Numbered from the stretch's first letter, positions 20,984 through 28,454 are shown. The stretch: DNA of 28,454 bases from a virus (IMGVR_UViG_3300022187_000167:1-28454); one strand, 5' to 3'. Numbers and translations: made by a program. Notes: generated from the letters alone by a model not told the origin.

Positions 20984-21899
20984 TGTAAACGGACTTACAA
21001 CCGTACAAGCGCGGGCTATGATCGGCTTGCTTAAGAAACCACTAGCCCCCGAAGTCCCACGCGGGGCTCTTAAAGCGATTAGACGCCACTACTTGCCCAA
21101 TGCTGAAAACCGTACAACCCTTAAGCTCTTTCATGAACTAGGATATATCAAGATCCCAAGCCATGACCTCGAGGCTTTTGAAGGTAACGCGCTTTTGATC
21201 CTAAAAGCATTACAAGCGAACCCAATCGCTAGCAATGAAGAAATTATGAGCACGACTTATTTAACAAACCCGACGCAGATCTTAAGACAGATCTATAAGC
21301 GCGTGGGGTTTGTAGCATGTAACCCCCGTTTTAGACGTCTAGAATTTTATGATTATATGGGTTGGCTCGATCGCGACGCTATGAGACAAGACGCGCGCGC
21401 CCTAGACGTAAACGTAACGCCGACGTTATTCCCCGCGACCGCAACCGAATCACAAGTAAGGATCTTATATGAGCTATATAAAAACCCGCTAGGATCAAGA
21501 CGATCTATAACAAACGCGGCACATTGTGCGATTGACACGTACGCCCAAACGTTGCAACGTTGCCAAGGTCATATCAGCCGTGAGCTTTGGTTTGATAGCC
21601 TAGGCTATATCAAGATCACATTACGCGGTACTTTCCGAAGTAGTAACAAGCGCTTAGATAAGATCTTGAGAGATTGGAGAGAACACCCCGGAACAACATA
21701 CAACGAGACCGCCGACCGTCTAGGATTAACCCCGACAAGCGTAATCGAGTATCAAAAACAGATATATAAAATTTTAGGATACAAAGCTACAAAGTTTAGC
21801 CGGGCATACGGGCGACTTGGGCTTTACTGGTATATGGGGTGGTTTGATCTACCACGATTACAAGAAGACGCCCAAAAAGCATATAAGGAATTGAAATAA
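20976..21899 (+). CDS. Two-repeat HTH protein of an unfamiliar family
   Basis: GTG start overlapping the previous gene. Encodes 307 residues in two halves of about 150, each with an HTH region, LGYIKI, a second HTH (TTYNETADRLGLTPTSVIEY) and a closing block YMGWxDxxRxxxxA (FYDYMGWLDRDAMRQDARAL; YWYMGWFDLPRLQEDAQKAY). The second HTH looks like LuxR/sigma-type recognition helices (ETADRLGLTPTSV). The next gene encodes a third copy. No known full-length family recognised; DNA binding and early/late control are inferred. Confidence 0.65.
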   Translation: MVNVNGLTTVQARAMIGLLKKPLAPEVPRGALKAIRRHYLPNAENRTTLKLFHELGYIKIPSHDLEAFEGNALLILKALQANPIASNEEIMSTTYLTNPTQILRQIYKRVGFVACNPRFRRLEFYDYMGWLDRDAMRQDARALDVNVTPTLFPATATESQVRILYELYKNPLGSRRSITNAAHCAIDTYAQTLQRCQGHISRELWFDSLGYIKITLRGTFRSSNKRLDKILRDWREHPGTTYNETADRLGLTPTSVIEYQKQIYKILGYKATKFSRAYGRLGLYWYMGWFDLPRLQEDAQKAYKELK

Positions 21900-22408
21900 T
21901 GGAACTATTCCCAAAGAAGGCGACGCGCTTAAAACATGATATCTTATATGCGATCTATACCGATCCATTTATAACGCAACAAGAAATAGCGAACCGTACA
22001 AATACTTCCCAAACTATGAAAGTGCTAGCGATCGGCTTAGTGATCCCCAACGAAGCCAACCGATCACGGGTTAAGCTATTTACACGACTAGGCTATATCA
22101 AAGTGCCACCGGTAGACCAAACCAGCTCATTACTACCAAACTATTTAAAACAGATCATAAGGGCATGGCGTTATGACCCCGGCGCAACCGATAAAGAAAT
22201 AGCCGACTATCTAGGTATAGCTAAGCGATCGGTATACTCGTTTAATAGACAAATCTACTTCCACTTTGGCTATAAGCCAAACAAGAGCATACCAGATCAA
22301 TTTTCCCGCCTGTATTTCTTTTGGTATATGTCATGGTTTGACAAGCCACGCTTAGACCTCGAAGCACGGATAGCATACCGTAAACTATATGGACAAGTGA
22401 GAACATGA
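21899..22408 (+). CDS. Single-repeat HTH protein, paralogue of the gene upstream
   Basis: Encodes 169 residues equal to one unit of the preceding protein: QQEIANRTNTSQTMKVLAIG, FTRLGYIKVP, then GATDKEIADYLGIAKRSVYS and FFWYMSWFDKPRLDLEARIA. It aligns best with the second half of the 307-residue protein (YWYMGWFDLPRLQEDAQKAY). The start overlaps the previous stop (TAATG) and its end overlaps the methylase start (ATGA). The three units appear to have arisen by tandem duplication. Confidence 0.65.
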   Translation: MELFPKKATRLKHDILYAIYTDPFITQQEIANRTNTSQTMKVLAIGLVIPNEANRSRVKLFTRLGYIKVPPVDQTSSLLPNYLKQIIRAWRYDPGATDKEIADYLGIAKRSVYSFNRQIYFHFGYKPNKSIPDQFSRLYFFWYMSWFDKPRLDLEARIAYRKLYGQVRT

Positions 22409-23268
22409 GAAGCCCAATAGCATGGTTCGGTGGCAAGGGGAACATGACCGCCAAAATAATCCCACTACTTAACAGCGTACAGCATAGTTATTACTGCGAG
22501 CCGTTCGGTGGTGGCGCGTCGGTCTTGCTAGCGAAACCGCCCGTAAGCCTCGAAACGTACAACGACTTAGACAGTGGGTTGTACGACTTCTTTACAACCC
22601 TAGCCGACCCCGACGCATTCCAACAGTTTTATCGCCGTGTGGAAGCGCTTCCATATAGTCGCCAGCTATTCAATGAAGCGCGGGCGACATGGCAAAACGA
22701 GCCCGACAAAATTAAACGCGTGGTCTTATGGTTTATAGTTGCGCGTCAAAGTTTCGGGGGGCGTTTCGGTAGTGGTTGGGGTACAGCGGTTACAGAATCA
22801 AGACGGGGACGCGCCTACATGTGCAACAACTGGCAACAGGCATTAGAGCGATTGCCCGCTGTCCATGCACGGTTGCAACGGGTACAAATCGAAAATAAGC
22901 CCGCCGTGGATTGTATAGCGCAATACGACACGCCCGACACGCTATTTTATTGTGACCCGCCATATGTATTAGACACACGAAGCGCAGGCGGTTACACGCA
23001 TGAGCTAACCAACGACCAGCACAGCGAACTATTAGACGCTATTCTAAGCGCGGCGGGGTCGTTTGTAATCAGTGGTTACAACCACCCAATATACGAGCGA
23101 TTAGAACAAAACGGCTATAGTCGCATAGACTACCAGACCGTAAGCTATGCGTCGGGTAAAACCCGAGCCAGCAAGTTACAAGGCAAGGGAAGCGCGTTAG
23201 AACATGCGTCGCGGATTGAATCGGTATGGTTAAAGACCAGCGACCGCAGGCAAGCAAGACTATTCTAA
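22405..23268 (+). CDS. D12-class N6-adenine DNA methyltransferase (Dam-like)
   Basis: Encodes 287 residues. SAM-binding motif at the start (WFGGKG, 7-12), CEPFGGGASVLL near 33-43, catalytic DPPY at 184-187, and GSFVISGYNHPIY near 215. This follows the Dam/D12 order. If it methylates GATC it would act on frequent sites: I counted eight GATC in the first about 1,010 bases, roughly twice chance. Specificity is not deducible from the protein. It may protect against restriction or replace host Dam. Confidence 0.9.
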   Translation: MRSPIAWFGGKGNMTAKIIPLLNSVQHSYYCEPFGGGASVLLAKPPVSLETYNDLDSGLYDFFTTLADPDAFQQFYRRVEALPYSRQLFNEARATWQNEPDKIKRVVLWFIVARQSFGGRFGSGWGTAVTESRRGRAYMCNNWQQALERLPAVHARLQRVQIENKPAVDCIAQYDTPDTLFYCDPPYVLDTRSAGGYTHELTNDQHSELLDAILSAAGSFVISGYNHPIYERLEQNGYSRIDYQTVSYASGKTRASKLQGKGSALEHASRIESVWLKTSDRRQARLF

Positions 23269-23279
23269 AAGAACAAGAC

Positions 23280-23329
23280 GGCTATCCTTAACTATGCTAT
23301 ACTATTAATGGTATAAATTAGGGATAGCC
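23280..23329. promoter_or_regulatory. Operator-like nested dyads around an extended -10
   Basis: GGCTATCC (23280-23287) and GGATAGCC (23322-23329) are exact inverted repeats flanking TATGCTATACT (23293-23303), an extended -10. A 14-base near-palindrome TACTATTAATGGTA (23300-23313) covers the -10/start point. Because the left arm lies upstream of the expected start, an mRNA hairpin is unlikely. A protein-binding site that represses or activates the following gene is more likely. Confidence 0.55.
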
Positions 23330-23332
23330 CCA

Positions 23333-23845
23333 ATGCCTCGAAACTTCCACAACGACCACAAACAAAGCCAACGAGAACAATTAAGCCCATGGTGGCAAGC
23401 CTTATACATGAAAGCATTCCCAAATTTCCACAGTATGGAAGTCGTAACCGATCTTGCACTACAGAAGACGGGGATCGATCGGATCATAACGCTAGACGAC
23501 GGGCATACAATCACAATAGAAGAAAAAGTAAGATACCACGTTTACCCCGACATATTACTAGAGTACCGAAGCACGCCGACCGCCACCGGTTGGATCAACA
23601 AGCCACTACATTGTGACTATATCGCTTACGTCTTTGAACCAAACAAGACCGCGCACATTTTACCGTATCAGTTACTACGGCGGGCATGGCTAGAGAATAA
23701 CAAAGCATGGCTAAAGCAATACAAGCACGTACCGGGTCGGAATCAAGGTTATACAAGCATGAGCGTTGCGATCCCGATCCGTGTCTTAAAGCAAGCGTTA
23801 TATGACGCTTCACTTATTAGCTTTGCAAGCGGTCTAGACCTATGA
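23333..23845 (+). CDS. PD-(D/E)XK-like nuclease candidate
   Basis: Encodes 170 residues. KTGIDRIITLDDGHTITIEEKVRYH gives a D-x14-E-x-K-like core (D in GID, then EEK), followed by PDILLEYRS, a strand, and later TWINKPLHCDYIAYVF-like strands. It resembles sequence-poor PD-(D/E)XK proteins of phages and of restriction enzymes. It follows the methylase after a separate, apparently regulated promoter. A methylase-nuclease pair could be a phage restriction-type system, but the nuclease call is by pattern only. Confidence 0.55.
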   Translation: MPRNFHNDHKQSQREQLSPWWQALYMKAFPNFHSMEVVTDLALQKTGIDRIITLDDGHTITIEEKVRYHVYPDILLEYRSTPTATGWINKPLHCDYIAYVFEPNKTAHILPYQLLRRAWLENNKAWLKQYKHVPGRNQGYTSMSVAIPIRVLKQALYDASLISFASGLDL

Positions 23846-23851
23846 TATAAT
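23823..23851 (+). promoter_or_regulatory. Strong promoter of candidate small RNA
   Basis: TTGCAA (23823-23828), a 17-base spacer and TATAAT (23846-23851) with the extended TG (TATGATATAAT, 23841-23851). It overlaps the end of the nuclease-like gene; the TGA stop is part of the element. Confidence 0.7.
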
Positions 23852-23857
23852 ATCGCT

Positions 23858-23937
23858 AACAAGACTCTCCTATCTTGTAGGATTTCTCCTTAAATTGATT
23901 GCCAAAAGCCCGCGCCCGTTACCTCGCGGGCTTTTTG
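23858..23937 (+). ncRNA. Candidate ~80-nt small RNA with anti-SD segment
   Basis: Bounded by a strong promoter and an 11-bp terminator, with no ORF. Near the expected 5' end is a hairpin ACAAGA (23859-23864)/TCTTGT (23873-23878) with loop CTCTCCTA. Next comes the open segment ATTTCTCCTTA (23882-23892), the exact complement of TAAGGAGAAAT at 14353-14363 and 19752-19762, which are the SD regions of the annealing-protein and PP-loop genes. An alternative TCCTA/TAGGA hairpin competes with the first. Architecture is that of base-pairing sRNAs. Confidence 0.6.
23904..23936 (+). terminator. Intrinsic terminator ending early region and small RNA
   Basis: AAAAGCCCGCG (23904-23914) pairs perfectly with CGCGGGCTTTT (23925-23935) around a 10-base loop and runs into T. 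It separates the early genes from the late promoter. Confidence 0.92.
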
Positions 23938-23944
23938 GTTGCTT

Positions 23945-23973
23945 TTTACGAAATCCCCGCAATATGATATAAT
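23945..23973 (+). promoter_or_regulatory. Late-region promoter
   Basis: TTTACG (23945-23950), 17-base spacer, TATAAT (23968-23973) with the extended -10 TATGATATAAT (23963-23973), the same 11 bases as the small-RNA promoter. TATAACAAGCCGT (23983-23995) just downstream is repeated at 16640-16652. It probably starts the transcript through terminase, head and tail genes. Confidence 0.7.
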
Positions 23974-24008
23974 ACTATAGTATATAACAAGCCGTTACAT
24001 GGTGATAA

Positions 24009-24407
24009 ATGGAATTAGAGACATTAGAAAAGCTATGGACTATAGCCGGCACTATTGGCATTATGCTAATTACCTACACCAAGGTAACGCAACGGCTAAC
24101 CAAAAGCATTACCGAAGACGAAAACGAGCCCGACGGTATGATTAGCCAACAGCTCGAAGTTACTGCTATTCAAACCGACATGTTAGACCGCTTATTAAAA
24201 CAAGTCGAAAATAATAACAAGCTCATAAGCGATATGCAAACCCAATTAAACGACCTTAAGGCACGCAACGCCGAACTTGAGACATACAAAAATCAGCAGG
24301 CCGAACAAATAGACCGGCTTAAGGCGCGGGTTGCACAATTAGAAGCGGAACTAAAGCATAACGATTTACCCGTACCAAGCCCCGAAGGCGATAACCATGA
24401 GAAATAG
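24009..24407 (+). CDS. Membrane-anchored coiled-coil protein (unknown)
   Basis: Encodes 132 residues. Residues about 9-24 form a moderate membrane segment (LWTIAGTIGIMLITYT), followed by an acidic stretch and a long coiled coil (about 50-118: QVENNNKLISDMQTQLNDLK, ARNAELETYKNQQAEQIDRL). First gene after the late promoter. Topology resembles some holins and phage membrane-tethered proteins; a lysis function is possible given no other lysis set, but unproven. SD GGTGAT. Confidence 0.6.
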   Translation: MELETLEKLWTIAGTIGIMLITYTKVTQRLTKSITEDENEPDGMISQQLEVTAIQTDMLDRLLKQVENNNKLISDMQTQLNDLKARNAELETYKNQQAEQIDRLKARVAQLEAELKHNDLPVPSPEGDNHEK

Positions 24408-24873
24408 AATTAAACGCCTAGACTATATCGCAGCAAATCAGTTACTAGCCAACCCAAACAACCCAAGGCGCCACCCGGGCAAGCAAAGGGAAGCCCTTCG
24501 GGGAAGCCTCGAAACGCTAGGCTATTATGACGCTGTGATTATGAACGAGCGAACGGGCTATTTAATAGACGGGCACGCAAGAGTAGAAGAACAATTAACG
24601 CTAGACGAAACCGCTTTGATCCCCGTCCTAGTGGTAGACATGACCGAAGCCGAAGAGAATCAAGCGTTATTAACCCACGATTACATAACACAAATGGCTA
24701 TATATGATCAAGATACGCTTAACGACTTGTTACAGCAAACCGAAGCTTACGACGATCGCATAGCCGACTTGCTGCGAGACATGGGGGGCATGGTAAGCGT
24801 ACCCGAACCCAAAAGCATTACCGAAGACGAGCCCGAACAATGCCCAACATGTGGGCAAATGATAAGGGGATAA
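24397..24873 (+). CDS. ParB/Srx-like N-terminal domain protein
   Basis: Encodes 158 residues. NPNNPRRHPGKQREALRGSL and GYLIDGHARVEEQL are the ParB-N motifs (the RRHP region and GHAR), seen also in phage nuclease/CTPase-like proteins encoded near terminase. The HTH domain of true ParB is missing. The end has CPTCGQM, a possible zinc knuckle half. Overlaps the previous gene by 11 bases. A role in DNA packaging or modification is possible; substrate unknown. Confidence 0.75.
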   Translation: MRNRIKRLDYIAANQLLANPNNPRRHPGKQREALRGSLETLGYYDAVIMNERTGYLIDGHARVEEQLTLDETALIPVLVVDMTEAEENQALLTHDYITQMAIYDQDTLNDLLQQTEAYDDRIADLLRDMGGMVSVPEPKSITEDEPEQCPTCGQMIRG

Positions 24874-24874
24874 C

Positions 24875-25627
24875 ATGCAAGACAATCAAGACGATAACTT
24901 AAACGAACTACTAGCCATGTTAGGCGCCGACCGTCCAGAAGCAACTATGGAGCTCGATTGGAACTTTGAGGGGCAAACTAGCAAAGTTCCAAAGACCGAA
25001 CTACTTAAGCGTATGGAAACTAGTCCCATGTTTAAGATTTTAGCTAAGCATGAGTTTAGAATCGGCTTGCGTAAAGAAACCCTTAACACGCTTATACCAG
25101 AACTACCACCACCGGGAACCGATCTATATATTATAAGTAACGGATCAGGTAAAGCCCTTACACGCGGGCAAAATAAGGGAGTTTATGACTTTGCCGCGTT
25201 TATCCCATACCTTGCCGACATGATAAGCCCCGATCCAATAGATCTACTTATATCTACTTGGAGCATGAACAAAGACGCCGCTCTTTGTATCGCTAAAATG
25301 ATAGACGACGGGCGACTTAGCTCATTAACCATTGCAAGTAACTTATACTTTAATCAGAGAGAACCACAAATAGCGAACTTTTTAGTTAACAAAATGGACG
25401 GCGATAAGTATCGTTATGTTAGCTTTAAAAATCATTCCAAAATTATATGCGTAGGAAGCGAAAAGGATAACCGTTACGCTACAATAACGGGAAGCTCGAA
25501 TATTGCTAGCCAACCACGAATAGAACAGTTTAACCTAAGTACAAGCCCCGACGTCTATCACTTTTATAAAGATAACCTCTTTGATTGGGCTATTAGAGAA
25601 CTGGAGAAACAACACCATGACAAATAA
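24875..25627 (+). CDS. Phospholipase-D-like (single HKD) protein
   Basis: Encodes 250 residues. The C-terminal part has FKNHSKIICVGSEKDNRYA then TITGSSNIASQPRIEQFN, matching the PLD pattern H-x-K-x(n)-GSxN with a downstream Glu. Only one HKD is present, so a dimer would be needed. Middle region (LLISTWSMNKDAALCIAKMI) resembles the PLD beta-alpha core. Family members include nucleases and lipases; with terminase next, a nuclease role is the simpler guess. It overlaps the TerS start by 11 bases. Confidence 0.7.
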   Translation: MQDNQDDNLNELLAMLGADRPEATMELDWNFEGQTSKVPKTELLKRMETSPMFKILAKHEFRIGLRKETLNTLIPELPPPGTDLYIISNGSGKALTRGQNKGVYDFAAFIPYLADMISPDPIDLLISTWSMNKDAALCIAKMIDDGRLSSLTIASNLYFNQREPQIANFLVNKMDGDKYRYVSFKNHSKIICVGSEKDNRYATITGSSNIASQPRIEQFNLSTSPDVYHFYKDNLFDWAIRELEKQHHDK

Positions 25628-25979
25628 AGAACAGTACACCCCCGAACAGATCATACAAGCATTAGAGAAGACCAAAGGACAAACGACATTAGCCGCGCGG
25701 GCTTTGGGTTGCACATATCAAACTGTTAGAAACTACATGGCACGTTACCCCGAAGTAGCAGAAGCCCAAAAAGTAGAGCATGAGAAAATGGGCGACGCTG
25801 TCGAATTAGCACTATATGACGAAGCCGTCAACCAACGAAACACGGCCGCGCTTATCTTTTTAGCTAAGACCAAATTTAAAGAGCGTGGTTATACGGAACG
25901 AACCGAAGTAACCGGAAACGGTGGGAAAGATATAGCGATCAAAATAGACTATGACAAGCACGATAACGATTACGCTTAA
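25617..25979 (+). CDS. terS: Terminase small subunit
   Basis: The ATG at 25617 is chosen since GGAGAA lies ten bases upstream; a TTG in frame at 25581 would overlap more. Encodes 120 residues. N-terminal HTH (TTLAARALGCTYQTVRNYMA) for pac recognition, a helical oligomerisation region (GDAVELALYDEAVNQRNTAA) and a charged C-terminus (KIDYDKHDNDYA). It lies directly before the large subunit and overlaps it by 29 bases. Confidence 0.82.
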   Translation: MTNKEQYTPEQIIQALEKTKGQTTLAARALGCTYQTVRNYMARYPEVAEAQKVEHEKMGDAVELALYDEAVNQRNTAALIFLAKTKFKERGYTERTEVTGNGGKDIAIKIDYDKHDNDYA

Positions 25980-27141
25980 CAAGCCACACAAACAACAAGA
26001 CAAAATATTAAGGGACAAAACCCGTTTCCGTGTCTTGTGTATTGGGCGCCGTTGGGGTAAAACTGAAATCCTTATCATAGCCATGATCCATAGACTACTT
26101 AACGGGCAAAACGTTTGGTTTTGTAGTCCTACCAACAAGAACAACAAGAACGTATTCCCGAAGGTCAAAGCAGCATTACAAGGCTTTCCCAACTTATACG
26201 TTAATCACACCGATTATATTATTAGAAGCCCAAACGGCGGAACTATTCAATTTGTATCATTGCACGACGCCGATAACCTACGAGGTGTAGGGCTCGATCA
26301 TATCTTTATTGACGAAGCCGCATATATTAAAAGTGGGATATGGGATACAGTCTTACGCCCAATGCTTGCCACCACCGGCGGGGGCGCAACGTTTGCAAGC
26401 ACCCCCAACGGAACGGGGAACGACTTCCATAAGTTATACTTGCGCGGTCTTGATCCTAATGAACCTAACTGGATTACGTACCACTTGCCTAGTCATACGA
26501 GCCCGCTAATACCCGACAGCGAACTAGAAGACATTAAACGCAATACGCCCGAACGAGCATACCAACAAGAATACTTAGCGCAATTTCTAGAAGACGGGGG
26601 CGCTGTATTCAGAAACTTAAGCGCATGTATCAAAGAGCCCCCCGCCCGTTATAGCCGTGTGGTCTTTGGGGTCGATTGGGGGCGCATTAACGACTATACC
26701 GTAATTGTAGCGTTAGATATGGACACGGGAACCGTCTTAGAGATAGACCGTTTTAACCAGATAGATTGGACATTACAGCGGGGGCGTTTACAAGCCATGT
26801 ATAATAGATATAAACCGTTAAGCGTATTAGCTGAAAAAAATAGTATAGGCGATCCGAATATCGAGGAACTCAAAAAGTTAGGCATACCCGTTAAGCCGTT
26901 TAGCACAACCCACACAAGCAAAGCCGAAATTATTAACAGCTTATCGCTTGCGTTTGAACAAGAGACTATAGGCATTCCCAACGATCCTATATTATTAAAC
27001 GAGTTACAAGCGTTTACAGTGGAAAGGCTAGCAAGTGGATCATACCGCTATACAGCCCCAAGCGGGTTACACGACGATACAGTAATAGCCCTAGCATTAG
27101 CAAACAAAGCGCGGTCAGTACCGGCAAAGGTCTTTATATAA
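25951..27141 (+). CDS. terL: Terminase large subunit
   Basis: Encodes 396 residues. Walker A CIGRRWGKTE (30-39), Walker B HIFIDEAAYI with D121-E122, an ATPase coupling-type segment FASTPNGTGN, and an RNase-H-like nuclease domain starting GVDWGRINDYTV (D242), ending with HDDTVIALALA (D375-D376). This is the packaging motor and cutter. The circular assembly is compatible with headful packaging. Its stop shares one base with the portal start. Confidence 0.95.
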   Translation: MTSTITITLNKPHKQQDKILRDKTRFRVLCIGRRWGKTEILIIAMIHRLLNGQNVWFCSPTNKNNKNVFPKVKAALQGFPNLYVNHTDYIIRSPNGGTIQFVSLHDADNLRGVGLDHIFIDEAAYIKSGIWDTVLRPMLATTGGGATFASTPNGTGNDFHKLYLRGLDPNEPNWITYHLPSHTSPLIPDSELEDIKRNTPERAYQQEYLAQFLEDGGAVFRNLSACIKEPPARYSRVVFGVDWGRINDYTVIVALDMDTGTVLEIDRFNQIDWTLQRGRLQAMYNRYKPLSVLAEKNSIGDPNIEELKKLGIPVKPFSTTHTSKAEIINSLSLAFEQETIGIPNDPILLNELQAFTVERLASGSYRYTAPSGLHDDTVIALALANKARSVPAKVFI

Positions 27142-28454
27142 TGGCATACCAAGAAATAAAGTTAACAACCGTAAACGGCGTAAAGTCTATCCCTATTCGC
27201 AACATGCCCCCCGAAGCGTGGACTTCGGTCTTTGGTGATCCAACCGACGGGGACGTTTATAGTCTAGCCCGAAGCGTACCGTGGTTATATCGTGGCATTA
27301 ACGTTATAGCCGAAGCGGTCGTAAACTTACCCCGCAACTGCGAACCACTAGACGACGCCGGCATTATGATAGACTATCCAACGTTATTAAATGAGCTTGT
27401 GGGCGACTACTTGCTAGCGGGCGCCATGTTTGCATGTATGGAAGAAAACCAAGCCCGCAACAAGCGCACCATGAGACGCTTTCACCCCAAGACTATTAAG
27501 CTTATAACCGACCCTCAAAACGGGCTAGTTGGTTTCGAGCGTAATCTAAGAGACAATAGCCCCGCTTTTTATGACATAACAGAAATTGCCTATAGTTGGA
27601 TCCCAAGCCGTACAAGTGAGATAGCAATAGGCGACGCGCCCGCTAAAGCAGCAATACGAGCAAGCGGGTTACTCAATAGCATAGACGAACACGCGGTAAA
27701 ATATTTTGAGGCGGGGGCAATTAACCCAACCATTGCCAAAATAGCCGACTTCCAATCATACCCCGAAGCCGAACAAGAACGCACGAAGTCGATACTCGAT
27801 AGGCTCTTTGGGCGTGGGGTTGATAGCGCCCACCGCGTGGCGCCGGTCGGGACTAATATCGAGTTTGAAACAATCGGTTCCCCAATGTCGGACTTAGCAG
27901 TACCAGAATTAACCAACGCAAAAAGAGAAGATATAAGTACAGCGTTAGGCATTCCCCAAAGCTTGTTGTTTAGTAATGCTACGAACTTCGCAACCGCCCA
28001 ACAAGATAACCGACACTTTTATGAGAAGACGATTATCCCATTAGCGCGTAAAATAGAAACCATGTTTAACCATTACTTTATGCAATATGGAATAGACGAC
28101 GCGCTTACGTTTAACGAACAACAATTAGAAGTATTCCAAACCGACGAAGCCATGCGATCGGGGTCGTTAGTTAATCTTGTAAATGTGGGCATGCCCTTAA
28201 CCGTTGCTATGGAAGTTCTAGGATACGACTTGACAGAAGACCAATGGCAAGCCTTGGGCAAAGCCCCCGACCCTATGGAAGCCGAAGAGGACGTTATCAT
28301 ACAAGAAGCCGAAGACGACCACGCCGAAGACATGGAAGACGAAGACGCCGGGCTTATTGAGCTCGAGGACATGGAAGACGAAGACGGCGCGCTTAAAGAA
28401 ATGAAACCGATCCCCGCCCGCTACAGACACATAGACTTTTACCCTAATGAGACC
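27141..28454 (+). CDS. Portal protein (HK97 type), N-terminal part; gene continues at window start
   Basis: 438 codons to the window edge, then on through 1-688. Portal hallmarks: SVPWLYRGINVIAEAVVNLP, a DYLLAGAMFACME segment, HPKTIKLI and the stem/crown region ALGIPQSLLFSNATNFATAQ followed by FYEKTIIPLARKIET. It forms the dodecameric DNA gate and docks terminase. The C-terminal acidic repeat (EDMEDEDA) and the added domain are described at the left end. The start overlaps the TerL stop (TAATG). Confidence 0.92.
   Translation, partial: MAYQEIKLTTVNGVKSIPIRNMPPEAWTSVFGDPTDGDVYSLARSVPWLYRGINVIAEAVVNLPRNCEPLDDAGIMIDYPTLLNELVGDYLLAGAMFACMEENQARNKRTMRRFHPKTIKLITDPQNGLVGFERNLRDNSPAFYDITEIAYSWIPSRTSEIAIGDAPAKAAIRASGLLNSIDEHAVKYFEAGAINPTIAKIADFQSYPEAEQERTKSILDRLFGRGVDSAHRVAPVGTNIEFETIGSPMSDLAVPELTNAKREDISTALGIPQSLLFSNATNFATAQQDNRHFYEKTIIPLARKIETMFNHYFMQYGIDDALTFNEQQLEVFQTDEAMRSGSLVNLVNVGMPLTVAMEVLGYDLTEDQWQALGKAPDPMEAEEDVIIQEAEDDHAEDMEDEDAGLIELEDMEDEDGALKEMKPIPARYRHIDFYPNET
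28304..28454. repeat. Right copy of the terminal 151-base overlap
   Basis: Same sequence as 1-151 apart from position 28430 (C instead of T). It lies within the portal gene and marks closure of the circle. The one difference is silent and may reflect strain variation or a read error. Confidence 0.93.

Noticed and set aside
23333-23845. Holliday-junction resolvase or specific restriction enzyme
   Set aside because: Only a loose D...E-x-K pattern is visible; a precise name is not supported.

Overview
This window is essentially one complete genome of a small tailed phage (siphovirus-type), about 28.3 kb, read as a linearised circle. The last 151 bases (28304-28454) repeat the first 151 with a single T/C difference, and one portal gene runs off the right end and continues in frame at the left end. 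All recognisable genes lie on the + strand. Stops are mostly TAA or TAG, ribosome binding sites are of the AAGGAG type, and promoters look like sigma70 promoters, often with an extended -10 (TATGNTATAAT). The host cannot be named from sequence alone; a bacterium with standard Shine-Dalgarno and sigma70 signals is all that can be supported. No integrase, CI-like repressor, tRNA gene or convincing endolysin was found.

Late (virion) region, about 23.95 kb round the junction to 12.3 kb: membrane/coiled-coil protein, ParB-like protein, PLD-like protein, small and large terminase, portal (with an extra C-terminal domain), SPP1 gp7-like head protein, HK97 gp10-like protein, fused prohead protease and major capsid protein, head-tail connectors, major tail protein, a decoration-like protein, a strong terminator, a tail chaperone pair joined by a likely +1 frameshift, a 737-residue tape measure with a LysM-like segment, baseplate/tail-tip protein, a receptor-binding candidate, and two small genes that may belong to lysis.

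Early region, about 12.4-23.85 kb: small host-takeover-type genes including an extremely acidic protein, SSB, a putative Rad52-like annealing protein with a PD-(D/E)XK nuclease, small wHTH genes and a 31-residue membrane microprotein that had no annotation, a lambda-O-like initiator gene carrying four iterons inside its coding sequence, a TOPRIM-helicase, a PP-loop (PAPS reductase-like) protein, an unfamiliar family of repeated HTH proteins, an adenine methyltransferase and a second nuclease-like protein.

The least expected content is RNA. Two 42-nt elements between early genes look like a tRNA elbow (12-bp acceptor/T-arm stack, T-loop and a GG-containing linker) with the anticodon arm missing; their acceptor-like stems differ by compensating changes. 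Both module boundaries hold a promoter followed within about 90 bases by an intrinsic terminator. The one at 23.86-23.94 kb would make a small RNA with an 11-nt perfect complement to the ribosome binding sites of two replication-region genes. Functions for these RNAs are inferred, not shown.
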